Made by a program: the position numbers and the translations under genes. Positions 1 to 5,958 of a stretch of DNA of 19,670 bases are shown here, piece by piece. Under the pieces are notes generated by a model. That model made no database searches. It was not told the origin of the DNA and saw only the letters and a program-made list of their open reading frames with translations. This DNA comes from Gammaproteobacteria bacterium (lineage in GTDB: Bacteria > Pseudomonadota > Gammaproteobacteria > Pseudomonadales > Halieaceae), in assembly GCA_018222695.1 (NCBI GenBank), contig JAAEZV010000005.1, forward strand, positions 1 through 19,670, written 5' to 3'. The stretch's first letter is position 1. Every line of letters starts with the position of its first letter.

Positions 1-168
1 GTCGATCATCCGGTCGCTAAAAGTACGCCTCGATATGGGACCCGGATCACCGAGCTTACGGAAAAATCTCCCTTTCTCTCGTCCATGTCGCCATGCCCAC
101 GGCTCATAGGCTTGCAGTGAATGCCAGTGAACTGACCTTCCCGAAAAAAAATATCACCCTCCACAACC

Positions 169-192
169 CGGCCACCGAGATAAGGGTGGCCG
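169..192. repeat. Perfect 8-bp inverted repeat, 8-nt loop
   Basis: CGGCCACC at 169-176 is exactly complementary to GGTGGCCG at 185-192, with an 8-nt loop. No T-tract follows on either strand, so it does not look like an intrinsic terminator. It lies in the gene-free stretch upstream of rmf and could be a remnant 3' structure of an upstream transcript or a protein-binding site. The rest of 1-260 shows nothing recognisable: short open frames run in from the left edge to about 120, but their translation matches no family I know. Confidence 0.4.
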
Positions 193-261
193 AAAGCCCC
201 GTGAACATTGCCTTATGCCTTGGACGAATGAAGGCAATCGGTACTGATAAAAAAAGAGTTT

Positions 262-290
262 TCGACAGCGGCTCAGCGCCGCGCTAATGT
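262..290 (+). promoter_or_regulatory. Candidate sigma70 promoter for rmf
   Basis: TCGACA (262-267, five of six matches to the -35 consensus) is followed by a 17-nt spacer and TAATGT (285-290, matching the first two and last bases of the -10 consensus). The sequence after the -10 is an A-run (292-299), giving an AT-rich discriminator. Transcription would start near 297 and leave a leader of about 230 nt before rmf. In E. coli, rmf is induced in stationary phase and by ppGpp. An AT-rich discriminator fits that kind of control, but this is inference from hand matching only. Confidence 0.4.
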
Positions 291-372
291 CAAAAAAAAG
301 AGCCACTTTCCCGGCGGGAACAACAGCAACCCTCCAATCGGATGCGGGCAACGCACACGGGGGGCAGCGGGT

Positions 373-480
373 CACCCTGCGACTGAAACGCAGGGTGTCT
401 TGCGGCGGCAATGCCAACCGCCAGCCATTTCCCGGACCCCTCACCATGGTGAGGCTGCACAACGATGTGTCGGGAGACAC
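373..480 (+). promoter_or_regulatory. Structured rmf 5' leader (stem-loop array)
   Basis: Four consecutive self-complementary elements are visible. CACCCTGCG/CGCAGGGTG (373-381 with 389-397) is a 9-bp stem with a 7-nt loop. GGCGG/CCGCC (404-408 with 418-422) is a 5-bp stem. CCTCACCATGGTGAGG (439-454) is a perfect 16-base palindrome. GTGTC/GACAC (467-471 with 476-480) is a 5-bp stem closed by GGGA, a GNRA-type tetraloop. None is followed by a U-tract, so they are not simple terminators. A conserved 'rmf RNA motif' has been described in Pseudomonas rmf leaders. This could be a relative or an analogue, but I cannot align it here. Confidence 0.5.
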
Positions 481-483
481 CCC

Positions 484-521
484 TCTCCCTGCACTTGGCG
501 GACGACGCCAGCAAAGGGAGA
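484..521 (+). promoter_or_regulatory. Hairpin sequestering the rmf Shine-Dalgarno
   Basis: TCTCCCT (484-490) is the exact complement of AGGGAGA (515-521), which contains the rmf ribosome-binding site. Inside this 7-bp outer stem lies a second one, TGGCG (496-500) with CGCCA (506-510), closed by a GACGA loop. The resulting two-tier hairpin ends four bases before the ATG at 526 and would hide the Shine-Dalgarno. This suggests translational control of rmf by a protein, another RNA or temperature. The pairing is read directly from the sequence; its regulatory role is inference. Confidence 0.55.
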
Positions 522-525
522 ACCG

Positions 526-729
526 ATGAAAAGACTCAAGCGAAACCGTATCCAACGCGCCTTTGACAAAGGCTACCAACTCGGCCTTGCCGGCCGCTCC
601 AAGGAAAACTGCCCTTTTTTGACCGGTTTAGCGCGTAATAAATGGCTAGAAGGCTGGCGAGAAGGACGAAACGACTGGCGAGAGGGCCTCACAGACGCTC
701 TGACATGCTATAAATTGTCAGGTTTCTGA
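526..729 (+). CDS. rmf: Ribosome modulation factor
   Basis: A 67-residue basic protein that binds the ribosome and drives 70S dimerisation to inactive 100S particles (hibernation) in stationary phase. The N-terminus MKRLKRNRIQRAFDKGYQLG followed by GRSKENCP and WLEGWREGRNDWR closely follows E. coli RMF (GYQAGIAGRSKEMCP, then QWLGGWREA). It is about 12 residues longer at the C-terminus than the 55-residue E. coli protein, as in Pseudomonas-type homologues. The ATG at 526 is preceded by a strong AAAGGGAG Shine-Dalgarno (513-520). The frame stays open upstream to 400, but homology starts at this ATG. The gene stands alone behind a long structured leader, and the Bat operon follows on the same strand. 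Confidence 0.97.
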   Translation: MKRLKRNRIQRAFDKGYQLGLAGRSKENCPFLTGLARNKWLEGWREGRNDWREGLTDALTCYKLSGF

Positions 730-746
730 CCACTCGCCTGAGCACG

Positions 747-768
747 CTCCCGCCAAAAGGAGTTTTTT
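747..768 (+). terminator. Weak intrinsic terminator-like hairpin after rmf
   Basis: CTCC (747-750) pairs with GGAG (759-762) around an 8-nt loop and is followed at once by six T residues (763-768). The stem is only 4 bp, or 5 with a terminal G-T wobble, so termination may be partial and rmf transcripts may read into the moxR operon. Confidence 0.35.
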
Positions 769-789
769 GAACGTTCGGGCCTTGTAATG

Positions 790-813
790 GTCAGAAAGCA
801 CGCTATTTCTGAC
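790..813. repeat. 8-bp inverted repeat upstream of moxR
   Basis: GTCAGAAA (790-797) and TTTCTGAC (806-813) form a perfect inverted repeat with an 8-nt spacer, ending 24 nt before the moxR start. A direct copy of TTTCTGAC also sits at 723-730, across the rmf stop codon, within a smaller GTCAG-GTTT-CTGAC hairpin (717-730). It could be an operator for the Bat operon or an RNA stem in its leader. Confidence 0.45.
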
Positions 814-837
814 ACCGCAGTAACTAAGGCCTGATCT

Positions 838-1794
838 GTGAATTACCAACTCCTCGCGAACCTCGAAAATTGGCTGGGGCAACAAATTGTTGGCCAGCAA
901 GATCTGATTCATAAGCTGATGCTGGCACTGCTTGCCGACGGACATTTATTGGTCGAAGGCGCACCCGGTCTGGCCAAAACCCGGGCGATTAAAGAAATGG
1001 CCGAGGGTATTGAGGGCAGTTTTCACCGTATCCAGTTCACGCCAGATCTGCTCCCCGGCGACATTACAGGTACCGATATCTTTCGCCCGCAAACGGGCGC
1101 GTTTGAGTTTCAGCAAGGCCCCATTTTCAACAACCTGGTGCTGGCAGACGAGATCAACCGCGCCCCTGCCAAAGTGCAGTCCGCGCTCCTGGAGGCCATG
1201 GCAGAACGCCAGGTCAGCATCGGCAGTCAGACCTACGAATTACCGTCGCTGTTTCTGGTCATGGCGACCCAGAACCCGATTGAGCAGGAGGGCACCTACC
1301 CGCTCCCTGAAGCGCAGCTGGATCGATTTCTGATGCATGTCCGCGTGTCCTACCCTGACGCGGGGGCAGAGCAGGCGATTCTCCGATTGGCGCGCAATGA
1401 GGCCGGCGGCTCCCGCAGCCGGCCTGAAGGTACCGTCTCGCAAGCTGACATTTTCTCAGCGCGAAAAGCGGTACTGGACATCCATATGGCGCCGGCGGTT
1501 GAGGAGTACATCATCCAGCTGATTGTTGGCACGCGCGAGCCAGACCACTATGACAGTGAGCTGGCCGGCTGGCTGGAATACGGGGCCAGCCCGCGGGCGA
1601 CGATCGCCCTGGATCGCTGCGCCCGCGCGAACGCGTGGATTGCAGGGCGGGATTACGTCAGCCCTGACGATGTGCAAGCGGTTGCACTCGATTGTCTGCG
1701 GCACCGACTCATCGTGTCCTTCGAGGCGGAAGCGGCAGGCGTCAGTAGCGATCAGATTATCGAGCGATTGATCGAGCGCATCCCCGTTGCCTGA
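838..1794 (+). CDS. MoxR family AAA+ ATPase
   Basis: A 318-residue AAA+ ATPase of the MoxR class, thought to act as a chaperone-like motor with VWA-domain partners. Visible motifs are Walker A GAPGLAKT (about 41-48), Walker B VLADEINR (about 101-108), sensor 1 ATQNP (about 143-147) and the family's EGTYPLPEAQLDRF segment (about 151-164). A helical lid domain follows. The start is GTG at 838, preceded by TAAGG (825-829) at suitable spacing; upstream ORF space offers no better start. It is the first gene of a six-gene operon, and its end overlaps the DUF58 gene by 8 nt. It is cytoplasmic. Its substrate cannot be told from sequence. Confidence 0.93.
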   Translation: MNYQLLANLENWLGQQIVGQQDLIHKLMLALLADGHLLVEGAPGLAKTRAIKEMAEGIEGSFHRIQFTPDLLPGDITGTDIFRPQTGAFEFQQGPIFNNLVLADEINRAPAKVQSALLEAMAERQVSIGSQTYELPSLFLVMATQNPIEQEGTYPLPEAQLDRFLMHVRVSYPDAGAEQAILRLARNEAGGSRSRPEGTVSQADIFSARKAVLDIHMAPAVEEYIIQLIVGTREPDHYDSELAGWLEYGASPRATIALDRCARANAWIAGRDYVSPDDVQAVALDCLRHRLIVSFEAEAAGVSSDQIIERLIERIPVA

Positions 1795-2725
1795 CAAAGA
1801 CAGTAGCAAAGCCATGACCGGTCCCCGCGGCGCGGTGGTCACTGCTGAGGACCTGATCGCCACCCGATTCGCAGCACGATTCATCGATGTCACCGGTCAG
1901 ACCCGTGCACTCGCCAACCTCGCGGGCATGCGCCGCTCTCGCCAACGTGGCCGGGGCGTCGAATTTGACGAGGTGCGCGCCTACGCGGCTGGGGACGACG
2001 TCCGCGCGATCGACTGGCGCGTCACGGCTCGCTCGGGTACCCCCCACACCAAATTGTTTCACGAGGACAGGGAACAGCCCATTTTGGTTGCTGTGGATCA
2101 ACGCTCACCCATGAAGTTTGGTGCCAGCCGCTGTTTCAAATCGGTGATGGCGGCCCATGTGGGCGCGCTGACGCTATGGTCCGGGCTGCAGGCCGGAGAA
2201 CGTATCGGCGGCGCGGTACTCGGGGACCAAGTCCTGCACGATACGCGACCCAAGCGAAGTCAGCATGCGGTACTCAACATGATTAAAGATCTGGTGGCCG
2301 AGGGCCGCCCTGAGGCAGAGGGCCCTGTCGCTCGTAGCCTCGGCGATCTGCTTGAGCAGCTAGAGCGGATCGCACGCGCCGGCACGCGAATCTTTCTCAT
2401 CAGCGACTTTCACGACCTCTTCGAGGAAGCGCATCTGGCGCCACTCAGGCGATTGGCGCGCAAAACACAAATCGTGGCCGTCGCGGTGGGCGATTCGCTG
2501 GAGGCCAGCCTCCCCCAAGCTGGCTTTTATGCGGTAACCGACGGCGTCACGCACTCACAGCTCGACACCAGCGTGGCCGGAGCCCGCGCAGCTTACGAGG
2601 CGGACTATCAAGATCGACTCGCGCAGCTGACTAAACGCCTCCGGGAGCTCCGCATGCCACTGCTGCCGCTGCAGACACATCAAGACCCGCTAAAACAGTT
2701 GCTGACGGTATTCCCTCCAAGATGA
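1787..2725 (+). CDS. DUF58 domain protein, MoxR partner
   Basis: A DUF58 protein of up to 312 residues. The hallmark segment GVEFDEVRAYAAGDDVRAID, then WRVTAR, lies at about residues 57-82, followed by HEDREQPILVAVDQ. The C-terminal half is a degenerate VWA-like fold: the usual DxSxS metal site is replaced by VDQRSPMKF, while FLISDFHD keeps the later Asp strand. No membrane segment is seen, so it is probably cytosolic or peripheral, between MoxR and the membrane VWA proteins. The TTG at 1787 gives an 8-nt overlap with moxR. An ATG at 1814, nine codons in, is an equally possible start, and neither has a strong Shine-Dalgarno. Confidence 0.92.
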   Translation: MPDKDSSKAMTGPRGAVVTAEDLIATRFAARFIDVTGQTRALANLAGMRRSRQRGRGVEFDEVRAYAAGDDVRAIDWRVTARSGTPHTKLFHEDREQPILVAVDQRSPMKFGASRCFKSVMAAHVGALTLWSGLQAGERIGGAVLGDQVLHDTRPKRSQHAVLNMIKDLVAEGRPEAEGPVARSLGDLLEQLERIARAGTRIFLISDFHDLFEEAHLAPLRRLARKTQIVAVAVGDSLEASLPQAGFYAVTDGVTHSQLDTSVAGARAAYEADYQDRLAQLTKRLRELRMPLLPLQTHQDPLKQLLTVFPPR

Positions 2726-3177
2726 ATCCGGAAATGATGCTGTCACAACTCGCGCCGCTGCGAGAACCTGTAGCGATCAGCTGGTGGCCTCTGGCGCCCG
2801 GTTGGTGGGTTGTCTTAGCGCTGACTGTGGCTTTACTGGTAGGCCTTGGCCTGTGGCTCCGAAAGCGGCGTCTTAAGACGGCCTACCGACGGGTCGCTCT
2901 GGCAGCCCTCGATGAGCTCCGCACGCGAGAGGCGAGACAGGATGAACTTAATTGGCTCCTCAAGGCAGCGGCCTTGAAGGCCTATCCCCAGGAACAGGTC
3001 GCAGGGCTCCACGGGACGCAATGGCAACAATTTCTCGCGTCGAGTTGCCCCAAGGTGGCATCGGACGCCTTTGGTGAGCTCGACAGCCTCTATCAGCGCG
3101 AACCGTCGCCGGTCAGCAGTCATCTTTTTGATGCAGCTGAACACTGGATACGTCAGCACGAGGTCACCCATGCTTGA
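2722..3177 (+). CDS. DUF4381 single-pass membrane protein
   Basis: A 151-residue protein with the DUF4381 layout: a short N-terminal segment with the pattern LAPLREP..ISWWPLAPGWW, one transmembrane helix (about residues 26-46), then a basic juxtamembrane stretch (LRKRRLKTAYRR) and a soluble helical tail. Its ATG overlaps the DUF58 stop in an ATGA junction, indicating translational coupling. Proteins of this family occur almost only in MoxR/VWA operons, which supports the call. The inside-positive charge suggests a cytoplasmic tail. The molecular role is unknown. Confidence 0.87.
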   Translation: MNPEMMLSQLAPLREPVAISWWPLAPGWWVVLALTVALLVGLGLWLRKRRLKTAYRRVALAALDELRTREARQDELNWLLKAAALKAYPQEQVAGLHGTQWQQFLASSCPKVASDAFGELDSLYQREPSPVSSHLFDAAEHWIRQHEVTHA

Positions 3178-4165
3178 GTGGCTATGGCCCTGGGTCTTCG
3201 CTGTAGCCCCTCTGCCCTGGCTGATTCATCGCTTCAGCAAGGGGGAGTCTCTGCAGCCCTCAGCGCTGCGCGCACCCTTTGCGGCAAGGTGGCGCGGTTT
3301 ATCCGGCGCCAGTCGCAGCATAAGGTCAGGCCGAGGCTACTGGTGGCTACTGTGGCTCACATGGATGATGCTGATCGTCGCCTCCGCGAGGCCACAGTGG
3401 ATCGGCGAGCCCATTGAGCTTCCCAATACCGGTCGCGATCTGATGCTGGGGCTTGATCTCTCGGGCAGCATGCAGATTGAAGACATGCAGGTGGGCAATC
3501 GTCTTGTGCCCCGCATCACCGCGGTCAAAGCGATCGCTGCCGATTTTACCGAGCGGCGCCAGGGTGACCGCGTCGGTCTGATTTTATTCGGTACGCGGGC
3601 TTATCTGCAGGCCCCGCTCACTTTCGATCTGAGCACCGTGACGCGTTTCATTGACGAGGCCCAGCTGGGCTTCGCCGGCGAAGATACCGCCATAGGCGAC
3701 GCGCTGGGTCTGGCGATCAAGCGGCTGCGGGAACGACCCGCATCATCGCGTATTTTCATTCTGTTAACAGACGGTCAGGATACGGCCAGCACCGTAGACC
3801 CCATGGAAGCAGCAGCGCTGGCCGCTCAACTCGACGTCAAGATTTACACGATTGGCATCAGCCGCAATTTGGGCCGCACCACAAACGGGCGCAGTGAGGT
3901 CGATGAAGCGATGCTCAATGCGGTGGCAGAGGCAACCGGTGGCCGCTACTTCCGGGCGACCTCGCCGGCAGAGCTGGAGGCGGTCTACGCACTGCTGGAC
4001 GAACTCGAGCCGGTGGAGCAGGAAGCCAGCACTTTCCGCCCAAAACGTGCCTTGAGTTGGATACCGCTGCTGGCCGCCCTGACGTTAGCGAGCCTGCTGG
4101 CATTACTGCGCAGCCGCTGGCTCAGTCGCCTGGGCGCGTGGCCGCGCTATGGGAGAGCGGGATGA
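3170..4165 (+). CDS. BatA-like VWA domain membrane protein
   Basis: A 331-residue von Willebrand factor A protein anchored at both ends. N-terminal hydrophobic segments (about 3-20 and 56-72) precede a VWA domain with an intact MIDAS: DLSGS at about 96-100, Thr near 173 in GEDTAIG, and LLTDGQD at about 199-204. A C-terminal helix lies at about 310-326. This matches BatA of the Bat (Bacteroides aerotolerance) set. The ATG at 3170 is supported by GAGG (3160-3163) and overlaps the DUF4381 gene by 8 nt; an earlier in-frame ATG at 3071 would extend deep into the previous gene and was not chosen. The loop domain probably faces the periplasm. Confidence 0.93.
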   Translation: MLEWLWPWVFAVAPLPWLIHRFSKGESLQPSALRAPFAARWRGLSGASRSIRSGRGYWWLLWLTWMMLIVASARPQWIGEPIELPNTGRDLMLGLDLSGSMQIEDMQVGNRLVPRITAVKAIAADFTERRQGDRVGLILFGTRAYLQAPLTFDLSTVTRFIDEAQLGFAGEDTAIGDALGLAIKRLRERPASSRIFILLTDGQDTASTVDPMEAAALAAQLDVKIYTIGISRNLGRTTNGRSEVDEAMLNAVAEATGGRYFRATSPAELEAVYALLDELEPVEQEASTFRPKRALSWIPLLAALTLASLLALLRSRWLSRLGAWPRYGRAG

Positions 4166-5958
4166 TTGACGGATTTCATCTGCTTCGCCCGGACTTACTG
4201 TGGGCCTTACTCGCCTGCCCGCTCGTGGCGCTGGCACTCTGGTACCGGCGTGTTCATCAAGGAGACTGGACCAAGGTCATTGACGCGGAGTTGCTGCCTT
4301 ACCTGCTGCCGGATCAGCGCGGCAAATCGCAACGCTCGCGGGTCTGGATACCGACCCTCCTGCTGATACTCGTGACGCTGGGTGCAGCCGGGCCGAGTCT
4401 TCAGCGTGTCGAGCTGCCGGTGATCAAGCGGGCGGACGCCCTCGTCATCGTGCTGGATCTCAGCGCCTCGATGTTGGCCGCTGACGTCCAGCCTAGCCGT
4501 GTTCAGCGCGCAAGGCAGAAAATACTGGATCTGCTGGATACCCGGGAGGAAGGCGTGACCGGTCTCGTGGTGTTTGCAGGGGACGCCCACGTCGTCACGC
4601 CGCTGACCGATGACACCCGCACCATCGCCAATCTCATGCCGGCGCTCTCCCCCGCCATCATGCCCTTGCCGGGTGCGGACGCCACCAGTGCGTTACAGCT
4701 CGCTGCTGAGCTACTGCTGACCGCGGGCGCCCAAGGTGGGCATATTTTATTGATGACCGATGGCCTCCCTAATTTTGAGAGTGATCGTGTGCGATCTGCA
4801 CTCGATGACAGTGGCGCCAGCCTGGCCATTCTCGGTATCGGCACCACGACCGGCGCGCCCATACCGCTCCCCAACGGGGGCTTTTTGAAAGACAACGCGG
4901 GCGAAATTGTGATTCCCGCGCTGGATCGCGATCAGCTTGCCATGGTCGCCCAGGAATTGGGCGCGCCCTATGAAGAAGTCCGGCTCGATGAGCAGGACAT
5001 TGAAGCCTTGACCCAGCGCGACACCCTCGCGACGGAAGGTGAGCTGGATCTCGATCGACAGACGGACGCCTGGCAGGACCAGGGTTTCTGGCTGGCGGCA
5101 CTGGTCGCGTTATTACTCCTTCCCGCCTTCCGTAAAGGGGTGGTGGCGAGCGTCGCGCTCGTGCTGCTGACCCACGCGCCACCTCCGGAGGCAGCGGGTT
5201 GGGATGACCTGTGGCTGACCCCCGACCAGCAGGGGGCACGTCACCTGAGCGCCGGCGAGGCCTCAGACGCGGCACGTGCGTTTGCCGACCCCAACTGGCG
5301 CGGCGTCGCGGAGTATGAGGCTGGCAGCTACGATCAGGCGGCAAAGAGCTTCGCCGGGGAGACCACTGCGGACAATCTCTACAACCTTGGCAACTCGCTG
5401 GCACTGCAGGGGGACCTGCAAGGCGCGCTCAGTGCCTATGAGGAGAGTCTGAATCTCACGCCCGACGCCGAGGACGCCATTGCGAATCGCGACTTCATTC
5501 AGTCGCTACTGGATCAGCAGGAACAACAGCAGGATCAGGAAAGCGACCAGGAAAATCAGGAAGGCGATCAGTCTGAGGAAGACAACGACAGCCAGTCTCA
5601 AGGCGACAACAGCTCGGACACCTCCGATGAGGGAGAGCAAGAACAAAGCGACGGCGAAAACAGCGACGAGAGCGATAGCGGTCAGAGTGACCAGTCCGAA
5701 TCTGAACAAGAGCAGGAGCAGGGTCAGCAGGATCCCACCATGGCTGATGCGCAGGAGATGAACGCCGAGGCGCTGGAAGCGGCGACTCAGGAACAGATGG
5801 CCAAGTTTGACGAGGCGCTGGAAGAGCAACAGGCACTGGAGCAGTGGTTGCGCCGGGTACCGGATGATCCGGGCGGCTTGTTGCGCCGCAAATTCCGGTA
5901 CCAGACGATGCAGAGACTCAGAGAGGGTGAGGAGCCTGATGAATCGATCCGTTGGTAA
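4162..5958 (+). CDS. BatB/BatC-type VWA-TPR fusion protein
   Basis: A 598-residue protein. Two N-terminal hydrophobic segments (about 11-28 and 61-78) lead to a VWA domain with intact MIDAS residues (DLSAS about 99-103, Thr about 175, LMTDG about 197-201). Hydrophobic segments follow at about 308-336, then a tetratricopeptide-like region (about 355-435, with NLYNLGNSLALQGD). A low-complexity stretch extremely rich in Gln, Glu, Asp and Ser covers about 450-525. The tail ends in QWLRRVPDDPGGLLRRKFRY, a conserved BatC-type ending. The domain order suggests a BatB-BatC fusion. The ATG at 4162 overlaps the previous stop (ATGA), and the gene overlaps batD by 20 nt. Confidence 0.93.
   Translation: MIDGFHLLRPDLLWALLACPLVALALWYRRVHQGDWTKVIDAELLPYLLPDQRGKSQRSRVWIPTLLLILVTLGAAGPSLQRVELPVIKRADALVIVLDLSASMLAADVQPSRVQRARQKILDLLDTREEGVTGLVVFAGDAHVVTPLTDDTRTIANLMPALSPAIMPLPGADATSALQLAAELLLTAGAQGGHILLMTDGLPNFESDRVRSALDDSGASLAILGIGTTTGAPIPLPNGGFLKDNAGEIVIPALDRDQLAMVAQELGAPYEEVRLDEQDIEALTQRDTLATEGELDLDRQTDAWQDQGFWLAALVALLLLPAFRKGVVASVALVLLTHAPPPEAAGWDDLWLTPDQQGARHLSAGEASDAARAFADPNWRGVAEYEAGSYDQAAKSFAGETTADNLYNLGNSLALQGDLQGALSAYEESLNLTPDAEDAIANRDFIQSLLDQQEQQQDQESDQENQEGDQSEEDNDSQSQGDNSSDTSDEGEQEQSDGENSDESDSGQSDQSESEQEQEQGQQDPTMADAQEMNAEALEAATQEQMAKFDEALEEQQALEQWLRRVPDDPGGLLRRKFRYQTMQRLREGEEPDESIRW

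Noticed and set aside
1..120. Open frame entering from the left edge (possible 3' end of an upstream gene)
   Set aside because: About 39 codons with no recognisable motif; two plus-strand frames are open here, so it cannot be told from chance.
93..287. 64-codon plus-strand open frame before rmf
   Set aside because: No Shine-Dalgarno and no recognisable motif; it spans the 169-192 inverted repeat and the rmf promoter candidate.
154..579. 141-codon minus-strand open frame over the rmf leader
   Set aside because: It overlaps the rmf start and the stem-loop array, has no family resemblance and no clear ribosome site.
4769..5404. 211-codon minus-strand open frame, Arg/Pro-rich
   Set aside because: Antisense to the VWA-TPR gene with composition typical of a GC-rich shadow frame.
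5516..5745. Repetitive CAG/GAA/GAC-rich stretch as a DNA repeat or recent expansion
   Set aside because: Codons are mixed and no fixed repeat unit is seen; it is a protein low-complexity linker rather than a microsatellite.
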